Source of the DNA: a virus
DNA length: 51,071 nt
Direction: 5' to 3' (one strand)
Virus record (IMG/VR): IMGVR_UViG_3300042542_004918
Location: 1 to 51,071 of that record
A program made the translations under genes and the position numbers. Below are positions 42,392 through 48,337 of this stretch, one piece after another. Below the pieces are notes generated by a model. It saw only the letters and a list, made by a program, of their open reading frames with translations, was not told the origin of the DNA and made no database searches. Within the stretch, counting starts at the first letter, position 1, and every line of letters begins with the position of its first letter.

Positions 42392-42550
42392 GTGAATACA
42401 TATCCTATCCGTGAGCTAATGTCTGAAGAATCGTCACAGACTCTACAGATTGCTCTAATCAACGCGCGGAAAGCTGATCCTTTCTTTGCTCGTGTTATTA
42501 ATAACATGGTTATCTTAGATTCCATTAAATGGAAATTCGTAACCAAATAG
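42392..42550 (+). CDS. Hypothetical protein, GTG start (52 aa)
   Basis: I choose the GTG because AGGAGG lies 7 nt upstream (ACTAGGAGGTGCAAC before GTG). It reads N-T-Y-P-I-R-E-L-M-S-E-E and ends I-K-W-K-F-V-T-K; a helical middle (T-L-Q-I-A-L-I-N-A-R-K) is present. An upstream in-frame ATG at 42356 has no SD. Function unknown. Confidence 0.7.
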   Translation: MNTYPIRELMSEESSQTLQIALINARKADPFFARVINNMVILDSIKWKFVTK

Positions 42551-42617
42551 GTATCCCCCAATTAGTACTCTCGCGGACTTGCAACTCTGGTCTGCGGGAG
42601 TACTAATACCTATTTTT
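42546..42617 (+). terminator. Long-stem intrinsic terminator
   Basis: The inner stem ATTAGTACTC (42561-42570) with GAGTACTAAT (42598-42607), extended by CGC/GCG and GAC/GTC, and the outer AATAGGTA with TACCTATT, give a long hairpin ending in a T tract (42612-42617). The gene's stop codon is inside the 5' arm. Confidence 0.85.
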
Positions 42618-42792
42618 TGTTTTGATTAATCAGCGACTCCTCCGGAGCCACTTCATAATCAAATGCTTCGCAGTATGCTTAAGTTCTCGGTGAACTTCAA
42701 GACACGCGGAGCTAAATATTCTAAAAAAATGTTTTAAAAACTATAGGACCCAAAGTACATAAACCAAACTACCCAAGAAAAGGGAGACTAAC
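42618..42792 (+). promoter_or_regulatory. Leader of the 76-aa gene
   Basis: No gene is seen. It contains ATTCTAAA (42716), a CTTAAGTTC/GAACTT hairpin near 42677-42701, and CCAAGAAAAGGGAG just before the ATG at 42793, which supplies the ribosome binding site. No clear -35/-10 pair was found. Confidence 0.4.
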
Positions 42793-43023
42793 ATGGAATA
42801 TAACTACTCAAATAACTCAACAGATACAATTATTGTTACATCACCTGCATGCTATGTATGTAAGGAAGATAATAAAATTATTGTGGATAAATCTAAGTAT
42901 GAATCTTGGAATTCTGGAACTCTTCTTATTCAAGACGCTTTCCCATTCCTAGGTCCAGATGAACGTGAAATCTTTATGACAGGCATACATCCTAAATGTT
43001 GGGATAAAATGTTTGGCAACTAG
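42793..43023 (+). CDS. Hypothetical protein (76 aa)
   Basis: Starts M-E-Y-N-Y-S-N-N-S-T-D and has C-Y-V-C-K near residue 20 and H-P-K-C-W near the end, a possible zinc site. A middle segment reads S-G-T-L-L-I-Q-D-A-F-P-F-L-G. AAGGGAG lies 8 nt upstream. It is followed by a terminator. Family not recognised. Confidence 0.72.
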   Translation: MEYNYSNNSTDTIIVTSPACYVCKEDNKIIVDKSKYESWNSGTLLIQDAFPFLGPDEREIFMTGIHPKCWDKMFGN

Positions 43024-43050
43024 CATTTTGCGAGCACCTCCACAAATATC

Positions 43051-43092
43051 AGTGGGTGGTTAGTGTCTTACTAGCCACTCACTTTTATTTTT
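43051..43092 (+). terminator. Intrinsic terminator
   Basis: A 14-nt arm AGTGGGTGGTTAGT pairs with ACTAGCCACTCACT (43070-43083), followed by TTTTATTTTTATT. It terminates the 76-aa gene transcript. Confidence 0.85.
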
Positions 43093-43114
43093 ATTCTAAA
43101 CCAAGAAAGGCAAA

Positions 43115-43216
43115 ATGAATAACTTAAAGAAGAATATATCAATCCTTATAACAACAATATGTTTCGTTATCGGTTACTTTGCCGGCAACAAACTCGTCTC
43201 AAGAAAGCATAAATAA
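43115..43216 (+). CDS. Small single-pass membrane protein (33 aa)
   Basis: Reads M-N-N-L-K-K-N-I-S-I-L-I-T-T-I-C-F-V-I-G-Y-F-A-G and ends V-S-R-K-H-K: a basic N-terminus, one membrane helix and a basic tail. AAAGG lies about 8 nt upstream. It belongs to a row of tiny membrane peptides (43.1-43.96 kb). Confidence 0.65.
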   Translation: MNNLKKNISILITTICFVIGYFAGNKLVSRKHK

Positions 43217-43218
43217 TC

Positions 43219-43308
43219 ATGTTTTTCATTAAAAATACTATTATTGCAATTAGCCAACGCGTACGCATCTTCGGTGCATACATCGCCGGCTTCGTAACAA
43301 AAAAATAA
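43219..43308 (+). CDS. Small amphipathic peptide (29 aa)
   Basis: Reads M-F-F-I-K-N-T-I-I-A-I-S-Q-R-V-R and ends Y-I-A-G-F-V-T-K-K. It is hydrophobic with scattered basic residues, consistent with an interfacial or membrane peptide. It begins 2 nt after the preceding stop. Confidence 0.5.
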   Translation: MFFIKNTIIAISQRVRIFGAYIAGFVTKK

Positions 43309-43330
43309 ACTAACTATCAGGAGGAATATA

Positions 43331-43630
43331 ATGAATAAGATTACATTTCTACAATCATTGGAACTTATTGACCTTGCTGCAGCAGAATATAGACTTTATC
43401 ACTACAACGGTGGTCAAGCTTACATTCGCCTAGACATGAATCTAAACGCTCTTATGATTATTGATCATACTACTCATGGTGAAGTTAAAATTGAGCTTAT
43501 GGATGGTACTCAATACTTTATTGATTACGCCGGCTACAACGAAAACATTACCCGCTACGGAAAAATAGGTAACACACTAGTCGAATGGTACAACAATAGC
43601 ATTAAAATAGCAGAAATGGAATCAGTCTAA
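43331..43630 (+). CDS. Hypothetical protein (99 aa)
   Basis: Starts M-N-K-I-T-F-L-Q-S-L-E-L-I-D and contains Y-R-L-Y-H-Y-N-G-G-Q-A-Y-I-R-L-D and G-T-Q-Y-F-I-D-Y-A-G-Y; a small beta-rich fold. CAGGAGGAATATA precedes the ATG, a strong SD. The next gene overlaps its stop (TAATG). Function unknown. Confidence 0.75.
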   Translation: MNKITFLQSLELIDLAAAEYRLYHYNGGQAYIRLDMNLNALMIIDHTTHGEVKIELMDGTQYFIDYAGYNENITRYGKIGNTLVEWYNNSIKIAEMESV

Positions 43631-43797
43631 TGTGGTATTGGTACTTCAGCGGAATGTTTAGTTTACTTTTTGTACAATCAGTCATTCTAAACATCGCACT
43701 AGCTAATGGAACAATCAAATGGCGTAAACGCGTCAACCTTGCTCCTGTTCGTATTTATGATCAGGACTTGTCTGGCGAAATTAAACGCTCTGCATGA
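43630..43797 (+). CDS. Small membrane protein (55 aa)
   Basis: Reads M-W-Y-W-Y-F-S-G-M-F-S-L-L-F-V-Q-S-V-I-L-N-I, one membrane helix, then K-W-R-K-R-V-N-L and an acidic tail. The start overlaps the previous stop (TAATG), and its own stop overlaps the next start (ATGA). Confidence 0.7.
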   Translation: MWYWYFSGMFSLLFVQSVILNIALANGTIKWRKRVNLAPVRIYDQDLSGEIKRSA

Positions 43798-43904
43798 TCA
43801 CATTAAGTATATATATCGTAGTAGGTCTAGTATCTTTTCTAAGCGTTCTCTACATTCAAGGTTCATTCAAGAAAAGGGGACCTAAAAATGGAGGAAAACG
43901 TTAA
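43794..43904 (+). CDS. Small membrane protein (36 aa)
   Basis: Reads M-I-T-L-S-I-Y-I-V-V-G-L-V-S-F-L-S-V-L-Y-I and then F-K-K-R-G-P-K-N-G-G-K-R: one membrane helix with a basic cytoplasmic tail. The tail codons coincide with the AAGAAAAGGGG motif. Confidence 0.65.
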   Translation: MITLSIYIVVGLVSFLSVLYIQGSFKKRGPKNGGKR

Positions 43905-43964
43905 ATGTTTGACTGGCTACTAGACCTACTCGATACACTATTCGGTTCTTTTTACGATAATTAA
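43905..43964 (+). CDS. Leucine-rich 19-aa peptide
   Basis: Reads M-F-D-W-L-L-D-L-L-D-T-L-F-G-S-F and ends Y-D-N. GGAGG lies 8 nt upstream. It is amphipathic with Asp facing one side. Real translation is uncertain, but the SD and its position in the row of microproteins support it. Confidence 0.45.
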   Translation: MFDWLLDLLDTLFGSFYDN

Positions 43965-43978
43965 CACAGGAGAAACAC

Positions 43979-44179
43979 ATGAAGAATATTACATCTAAGA
44001 AAATTGGCTCTATTACTGGCAAAGTATTCGCTGGTGCAAAGTCACTTCCAAATAAGACAGCTTCAACGAGCAAGAGTCTTAAAGATGAGTTCTTAGCTGG
44101 ATTCGCTGAAACTAGCGGTTCCACCAAAGAAAAGGGGAATCAGCCCCCTATTCACAATGCTGAAGAAACACAACAGTAA
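43979..44179 (+). CDS. Hypothetical basic protein (66 aa)
   Basis: Starts M-K-N-I-T-S-K-K-I-G-S-I-T-G-K-V-F-A-G-A-K and ends H-N-A-E-E-T-Q-Q. Lys/Ser/Thr-rich, with E-F-L-A-G-F in the middle. CAGGAGAAACAC precedes the ATG. The CCAAAGAAAAGGGG motif lies inside the coding region (44123-44136). Confidence 0.65.
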   Translation: MKNITSKKIGSITGKVFAGAKSLPNKTASTSKSLKDEFLAGFAETSGSTKEKGNQPPIHNAEETQQ

Positions 44180-44208
44180 GAAACACAACAAAAAGGAATA
44201 TTTATATC

Positions 44209-45246
44209 ATGAGCAATAACATACTTTCAAAGTTTGGTTTTGATGCCGAGCTTTTCTCATCCGTAGCTGATACACCTGAAGTCTTTGAGACTACTGGTCG
44301 TACCACTACACTCCACGCAGGTCGTCGGATTGCATTCAAAGGTAGCGTTAACGGTATTGAAGTGCCGGCATATGCAACTCTTCATGAAGCAAGCCTCACC
44401 CGCATGAGCGTAATTCAGCAAAAGTCCCCATACACTGGTGAAACTTACAAAATCGTTACTGGTATTTTCAAGCCTGTAAAGATGGAAGTTGAGCTTATTG
44501 TTGATGGTGAAACAATGACTTTACCTGAATTGCTACGCGCAACTGTAAATGCTTCTGCTGCTAAGCCACTCGACGAACAAACGTTCCTCGATACAGCTTC
44601 ACGCATTGGCTTGAAATTTAATGAGGGTATGCCCTTGTTGTTCCAGCAATTTGGTGCATCTGAATCAGGAATCCAACACGCATTTGATGCTTTTAAAGCT
44701 GCAGGTGCCGTTGACGTTCTTGGTACAATGCAGAATCGCGGAAACATCGTAGCAGCATATGCTCACGAAGCAGGCATTCCTATTACCAGCTTTGAACTTG
44801 GTACTGTTGACCGTAATCAGTCTCGCACTGGTCAGGGCTTCTTGAACCTCGTTGATGCAAGCGTTGATCAGTTTAGTCGTATCGTTCGTCTTCGTAAAGA
44901 AGCAGCGTTGCTTAAAGCTGAACTCGCAGCACAAACAAGCTGGTCACAGGTTAAAGTCAAGAAAGCTGAAGACCGCATCAAGGCTATTGGCAACATGAGT
45001 CGTCAATGGACAACTAACTGGGCTGGCGCTCAACAAATCATCACTGTTGATGAAGGTGGCAATCTGGTTCCTAAAGATCAGTACGCTGCAGTCAATGCAC
45101 CTTGTGGTCGTTTTACCATGGTTGTAGATAACAAGTCTATTGCTATCGATCTGTGGAAGAACTCAGCACGTGCAGAATCAACTCCTGTTGGTGTTGCTGC
45201 AAACGCTGTTAGTGTTGATGACACTGACGAAGAACTTCCTTTCTGA
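44209..45246 (+). CDS. Probable DNA-metabolism protein with SSB-like acidic tip (345 aa)
   Basis: I do not recognise the main fold. The protein has a beta-rich N-terminal part (H-A-G-R-R-I-A-F-K-G-S-V-N-G-I-E-V-P-A-Y), a helical middle with A-A-L-L-K-A-E-L-A-A-Q, and a C-terminus D-D-T-D-E-E-L-P-F, which matches the acidic tip (D-D-x-I-P-F type) by which SSB proteins recruit partners. It is GC-richer than neighbours, suggesting high expression. CGG at 44326 is read as Arg (G-R-R-I-A-F). A single-strand-binding role is inferred from the tip only. The stop is followed by pseudoknot copy 3. Confidence 0.75.
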   Translation: MSNNILSKFGFDAELFSSVADTPEVFETTGRTTTLHAGRRIAFKGSVNGIEVPAYATLHEASLTRMSVIQQKSPYTGETYKIVTGIFKPVKMEVELIVDGETMTLPELLRATVNASAAKPLDEQTFLDTASRIGLKFNEGMPLLFQQFGASESGIQHAFDAFKAAGAVDVLGTMQNRGNIVAAYAHEAGIPITSFELGTVDRNQSRTGQGFLNLVDASVDQFSRIVRLRKEAALLKAELAAQTSWSQVKVKKAEDRIKAIGNMSRQWTTNWAGAQQIITVDEGGNLVPKDQYAAVNAPCGRFTMVVDNKSIAIDLWKNSARAESTPVGVAANAVSVDDTDEELPF

Positions 45247-45251
45247 GGTTC

Positions 45252-45288
45252 CTACCTGGACATGTAGATAAACTGTCCACCCACGGGG
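45252..45288 (+). ncRNA. H-type pseudoknot candidate, copy 3
   Basis: Stem CTAC/GTAG (45252-45255, 45264-45267) closes the loop CTGGACAT, whose TGGACA is perfectly complementary to TGTCCA at 45274-45279. ATAAAC separates the two as in copies 1 and 2, and CCC-AC-GGGG follows. It lies six nucleotides after the stop of the 345-aa gene. Confidence 0.62.
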
Positions 45289-45372
45289 ATGTATGGGAAT
45301 AACAACTCTTAAATAGATAATGCGCATTTAACATAAGTTAACATGGCGATAATATCCATATATCTATATAGA

Positions 45373-45403
45373 TTGTTAGCAGGTTCGAGTCCTGCCTTCT
45401 CCA
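45373..45403 (+). other. tRNA 3'-end fragment (T-arm and acceptor strand)
   Basis: GCAGG-TTCGAGT-CCTGC is a canonical T-arm (45379-45395), followed by CTTCTCC-A, the 3' acceptor strand and discriminator. No matching 5' acceptor (GGAGAAG) or D/anticodon arm is upstream, so this is not a complete tRNA. A phage attachment core copied from a host tRNA, or a decayed tRNA, are the main options. Confidence 0.6.
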
Positions 45404-45518
45404 CTGTTATTTTTTAATTCATGCAAAGAACGCGGAACATTACAAATCTAGTGAGTAGGTATGCTTATATAGTGTATCTACTTACTAGATAATATTCTTT
45501 TTTATTTTTATTTATAAA

Positions 45519-45588
45519 CCCCAGACCGCCGAAGTGAGAAGATCATTTCTAAATGATTATTTTTTAAAATAGGCCCCAGACCGCCGAA
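45519..45588 (+). repeat. Direct repeat CCCCAGACCGCCGAA (two copies)
   Basis: Identical 15-mers at 45519-45533 and 45574-45588, 55 bp apart, flank a short hairpin with a T tract (ATCATTT/AAATGAT, 45543-45565). They lie just upstream of the promoter of the 71-aa gene. Both are followed by a GNNNAGAA-like sequence. Possible operator pair. Confidence 0.6.
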
Positions 45589-45611
45589 CTTAGAAATGTC
45601 GTGTCTGGGTG

Positions 45612-45640
45612 TTGCAAACATCCTCATGTACTGATATACT
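45612..45640 (+). promoter_or_regulatory. Sigma70-like promoter for the 71-aa gene
   Basis: TTGCAA (45612-45617), a 17-bp spacer and TATACT (45635-45640) match the -35/-10 consensus well. The predicted start is near 45647, about 38 nt before the ATG at 45685. Confidence 0.75.
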
Positions 45641-45684
45641 TGTCTTACCTGGCAATATACCAGATTACAAGAGGAGAAATACAG

Positions 45685-45900
45685 ATGCCCAAACAGCATC
45701 AGTCAAAATCCATGAAGAATGTCATGGCTGAGCTTCAACGGTTAGGTTTCGAAGTAAGTCGCTGTAAATCAGGGGTCTATAAGATACTCCCCCCTCCGAG
45801 TATCAATGGACCAATGTATACAACGCATGGAACTGAATCGGCTCTTCATCCTATGAGACGAGATTTCAAGCGGATGTATGGAGTAGAACTCCGATTGTAA
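45685..45900 (+). CDS. HicA-like small protein (71 aa)
   Basis: I choose the ATG after GAGGAGAAATACAG. It reads M-P-K-Q-H-Q-S-K-S-M-K-N-V-M-A-E-L-Q-R-L-G-F-E-V and then S-G-V-Y-K-I-L-P-P-P, the helix-strand pattern of the HicA mRNA-interferase/dsRBD-like fold, seen in short single forms in actinophages. The usual catalytic His (G-S-H) appears replaced by S-G-V-Y, so nuclease activity is doubtful. No HicB antitoxin is adjacent. CGG is used as Arg twice. Confidence 0.7.
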   Translation: MPKQHQSKSMKNVMAELQRLGFEVSRCKSGVYKILPPPSINGPMYTTHGTESALHPMRRDFKRMYGVELRL

Positions 45901-45920
45901 AAATTTATTGCTAGTGAAAG

Positions 45921-45963
45921 CGTTCCTTCTCAACTTGGTGGTTAGTTGAGTTGGGACGTTTTC
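45921..45963 (+). terminator. Intrinsic terminator
   Basis: CGTTCCTTCTCAACT pairs with AGTTGAGTTGGGACG (45921-45935 with 45944-45958, internal loop TT/TT), followed by TTTTC. It terminates the HicA-like gene. Confidence 0.8.
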
Positions 45964-45965
45964 TT

Positions 45966-46303
45966 ATTTAAATAATAATATTTTTTATTATCAAATCCGC
46001 CAAACAACAACACACTATCTATCCCCTATATATAGAGATATCATATAGACTATATATAGAGAGTATATAAGGAACTGTATATAGAGATAACATAATGCTA
46101 AGATAATTGTTAAATTAAAGCTATTATTGTCACCTCTCAAAGGGGTACCCAGTATAATTTAATTAATCCTCAGTATAAAATGGATATAAAATGGATATAA
46201 AACAGGAACATATGTGGGCATCCTCCCCACTATCCCCCACTCCTGTCCACCTATCACTCCCCTATATACTTACTCTATACTTATATCTATATATAAAAGA
46301 ATA
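45966..46303 (+). promoter_or_regulatory. AT-rich intergenic region with TATATAGAGA repeats
   Basis: No gene is supported. The words CTATATATAGAGA (46026-46038 and 46051-46063) and TATATAGAGATAAC (about 46078), plus a tandem AAATGGATATA pair near 46179-46201, suggest binding sites or a replication-origin-like AT tract. A C-rich stretch (about 46218-46260) follows. Function not determined. Confidence 0.4.
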
Positions 46304-46483
46304 ATGAACAATGCATTGATTCTTGCCGGCGATCCACAAAGTCTAAATATACTCTATATAGCTCTCAGCGAATACAAGATACGACTATCTTCTTTGCCTA
46401 AGGCATCTTATGTCTTAGAGCATCTAGAAGTAGTTGACTCCTTACTTGGACAAATAGATAATATTTCATTGCCGGCGGTTTAA
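46304..46483 (+). CDS. Hypothetical helical protein (59 aa)
   Basis: Starts M-N-N-A-L-I-L-A-G-D-P-Q-S-L-N and ends I-S-L-P-A-V; mostly helical (L-Y-I-A-L-S-E-Y-K-I). The ATG follows AAAAGAATA, a weak SD. The coding end overlaps the promoter of the ncRNA at 46470. Function unknown. Confidence 0.6.
   Translation: MNNALILAGDPQSLNILYIALSEYKIRLSSLPKASYVLEHLEVVDSLLGQIDNISLPAV
46434..46462 (+). promoter_or_regulatory. Promoter of the 46.5-kb ncRNA
   Basis: TTGACT (46434-46439), a 17-nt spacer and GATAAT (46457-46462) are close to the sigma70 consensus. The predicted start is near 46469-46470, inside the last codons of the 59-aa gene. Confidence 0.7.
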
Positions 46484-46681
46484 ACAAAATCCCGAACATA
46501 ACATCTTGAGTATCGAGATGTGGTTCTCAGTAATTTGATAATATGCATTACCCCCACAATGCTCCATCAACCTATCTTCCACTGACAGGATTCTCCGTTG
46601 GGTTTTGTACCTCCTAACAACGTAGAGAAATTTCTGGGAACCGCATCTTAATACTCAATAGTTTATTTAACTATTTTTTTT
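46470..46681 (+). ncRNA. Free-standing structured non-coding RNA
   Basis: The predicted transcript starts after the promoter at 46434-46462 and ends at a terminator. TTGAGTAT (46506-46513) pairs with ATACTCAA (46651-46658), and GATGTGGTTCTCAG (46517-46530) with CTGGGAACCGCATC (46634-46647) in 14 consecutive pairs. This gives a ~25-bp closing stem around a ~100-nt domain that contains further hairpins (e.g. GTAAT/ATTAC). No ORF fits. A 6S-like or regulatory RNA is possible; the family is not recognised. Confidence 0.7.
46658..46681 (+). terminator. Terminator of the ncRNA
   Basis: ATAGTT (46658-46663) pairs with AACTAT (46669-46674), with seven T residues following. A short but standard intrinsic terminator; it also separates the ncRNA from the 136-aa gene. 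Confidence 0.75.
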
Positions 46682-46697
46682 AGAAAGGGACCAGATA

Positions 46698-47108
46698 ATG
46701 ACAACTAAAAAGCCTGATGTTATATCTGAGCTTTTAACCCTACACAATTCCCTATGGGATATGTGTGATGAAGTACAGTACTTTGGCAATACCTATAAGG
46801 TTTACAAGTCTGAAGATAAGAGCTTTTCCCGGGTTTTACTTCCTGGAAAATCTGGCAAAAACATTATCTATATGACACAAGATCTTAACGAATCAAACTA
46901 TGGCACTCTAGCTATTCAACGTGCAGCAAAACTAGGTAAGACATACCGTATTACCTGGATCATAGATCCTTCTCAAAGAGACACAAACTACATAGGTCTA
47001 ATTCACACTACTGAAGAATTTGACCTAATAGAACAATACACCTCACATGGTACAATCACCTTGTATCATAGTGATCCAAAATTTATGCCGGCGAAGTCGG
47101 CTTACTAA
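46698..47108 (+). CDS. Hypothetical protein (136 aa)
   Basis: Starts M-T-T-K-K-P-D-V-I-S-E-L and contains Y-R-I-T-W-I-I-D-P-S-Q-R-D-T-N-Y and F-D-L-I-E-Q-Y-T-S; a mixed alpha/beta fold. AAAGGGA lies about 10 nt before the ATG. CGG (S-R-V-L-L) is read as Arg. Family not recognised. Confidence 0.72.
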   Translation: MTTKKPDVISELLTLHNSLWDMCDEVQYFGNTYKVYKSEDKSFSRVLLPGKSGKNIIYMTQDLNESNYGTLAIQRAAKLGKTYRITWIIDPSQRDTNYIGLIHTTEEFDLIEQYTSHGTITLYHSDPKFMPAKSAY

Positions 47109-47126
47109 ACACAGGAACCAAATCTT

Positions 47127-47387
47127 ATGACAACTTATGATCAACTAGAATCAACTAAAATCGAACTCTTTTCAAATCTTATGAACACCGTTGACTTGGC
47201 TCGCCAATCAATGAATAAGTTAAATGAGTTAATCATTTATCTCGATTTCACCAATGAAGATATGATACAATCATATTATAACTTCATTCAAGAGATTGAA
47301 CAAGGACTACATTACTTTAAAGAAGCTTACTGGCACAATGCCAAAGCTTATGGAATTAGTCTAGATAAAACTACTCTTCAACCATAA
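47127..47387 (+). CDS. Hypothetical helical protein (86 aa)
   Basis: Starts M-T-T-Y-D-Q-L-E-S-T-K-I-E-L and is helical, with N-K-L-N-E-L-I-I-Y-L and Q-E-I-E-Q-G-L-H-Y-F; no cysteines or membrane segment. It is placed 18 nt after the previous gene, so co-transcribed. Function unknown. Confidence 0.7.
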   Translation: MTTYDQLESTKIELFSNLMNTVDLARQSMNKLNELIIYLDFTNEDMIQSYYNFIQEIEQGLHYFKEAYWHNAKAYGISLDKTTLQP

Positions 47388-47591
47388 TCAACAACTAACG
47401 TTGTTCACCCTCTAATATTATATACCTTTACTCTTAAATACACTATAATTGTCTATGTTTGTAATGTCATTTTATGATATACTAACATAACTTAATTTAA
47501 AGTGTATTTTTAATCTCATATTTATACACCTTTATATACCATAAAAAACTACAACAACCGCTTTGCGGTTTGACAGAAAGGTAACATAAAG
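47388..47591 (+). promoter_or_regulatory. AT-rich intergenic region upstream of the HTH gene
   Basis: No gene is seen. It contains ATGTTTGTAATGTCATTTTATGATATACTAACATAAC, in which TATACT/TATGATA elements could be promoter -10 boxes, repeated TTTATATACC words (47416 and 47530) and a hairpin AACCGCTTTGCGGTT (47557-47571). No repressor site was defined. Confidence 0.35.
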
Positions 47592-47810
47592 ATGGCAAAG
47601 CCAGCTAAATTCAATGCAATCATTGAAACATATATTAATACAAAAATTGGAACAATCATTTCACCTTCAGATATTATCGAAGCTGTGCAATGTACTGCTC
47701 CAACTGCTTATGCACATATCAAAAACAATTCACATCGTTTTGAGAAGATTTCTGCCGGCAAGTATCGTGTACTTGCAGCTGTAATCTCCACTCAATACAA
47801 CGCTAATTAA
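47592..47810 (+). CDS. Small HTH-like DNA-binding protein (72 aa)
   Basis: Reads M-A-K-P-A-K-F-N-A-I-I-E-T-Y-I-N and then T-I-I-S-P-S-D-I-I-E-A-V and C-T-A-P-T-A-Y-A-H-I-K-N-N, an HTH-type helix pair, ending F-E-K-I-S-A-G-K-Y-R-V-L, a wing-like hairpin. GAAAGG lies 8 nt before the ATG. A winged-helix regulator is the likely call; the target is unknown. Confidence 0.7.
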   Translation: MAKPAKFNAIIETYINTKIGTIISPSDIIEAVQCTAPTAYAHIKNNSHRFEKISAGKYRVLAAVISTQYNAN

Positions 47811-47961
47811 TTTACATTTTTCCTCATCAAACTGTAGATAATTTAAAAATCTACGGTACTATTTCTAATCATCACTAATGTGTGTGATTAGCGCACGGGT
47901 TGATGCTTTATTAAAAGCTACCAGCCCGTTCCGTTTGACTGATCTAAAGGAGGCTTATGTT

Positions 47962-48099
47962 ATGGAACCACATTCCGAAAACATACTTAAAGCTCTCCTA
48001 TTACTTCTTCAGAAGATCAATGATTTAAATTCTACCATAAGTAGAATTGAATCTCTTCTTGCAGAAGTGGTCAGTCCCAAACAGGAGGAAAATAACTGA
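47962..48099 (+). CDS. Hypothetical coiled-coil protein (45 aa)
   Basis: Start chosen at the ATG 8 nt after AGGAGG (47948-47953). It reads M-E-P-H-S-E-N-I-L-K-A-L-L and continues as a leucine/isoleucine heptad (L-N-S-T-I-S-R-I-E-S-L-L). The upstream in-frame ATG at 47878 would give 73 aa but lacks an SD and overlaps a hairpin (CTAATCATCAC/GTGTGATTAG). Function unknown. Confidence 0.65.
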   Translation: MEPHSENILKALLLLLQKINDLNSTISRIESLLAEVVSPKQEENN

Positions 48100-48128
48100 A
48101 CATACGTGTAACCAACCCACGAATGTGC

Positions 48129-48134
48129 TATACT
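48129..48134 (+). promoter_or_regulatory. Extended -10 promoter (TGC-TATACT)
   Basis: TATACT preceded directly by TGC forms an extended -10 box. The predicted start near 48141 coincides with the first base of the structured RNA. A -35 match is weak. Confidence 0.5.
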
Positions 48135-48140
48135 AATACC

Positions 48141-48236
48141 ATGCCCGCAACACAATCCGGGCAGGGGGAGAATCCCCACCTAACAGTTATACTGTGAAGT
48201 CGGAGAAGGCACCACTGCTAAGTGTCGAGCGGGCAT
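48141..48236 (+). ncRNA. Compact riboswitch-like leader RNA
   Basis: ATGCCCGC (48141-48148) pairs with GCGGGCAT (48229-48236) as a closing helix around a 96-nt domain holding GGGG-GAGAAT-CCCC, CAGT-TATA-ACTG and CCACTG. The segment GTGAAGTCGGAG...CACCACTG recalls cobalamin riboswitch cores, but the standard GGGAA box is not clear. In actinobacteria, rpf genes are known to be controlled by the ydaO (c-di-AMP) riboswitch, to which I see no clear match. It lies in the leader of the Rpf/SLT gene. Confidence 0.5.
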
Positions 48237-48337
48237 TTCGTATTTGTCCGTTCATCTTCGGTTTCGCAACCTGCGCGATGCTAATGCTGGTCTTCAACTT
48301 AGACTAGCAAACCCAATACGAAAGGAGCGACACCAAA

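Noticed and set aside
45285-45403. Complete tRNA or tmRNA
   Set aside because: GGGGATG could pair partly with the 3' acceptor, but spacing (119 nt) and missing D and anticodon arms do not fit.
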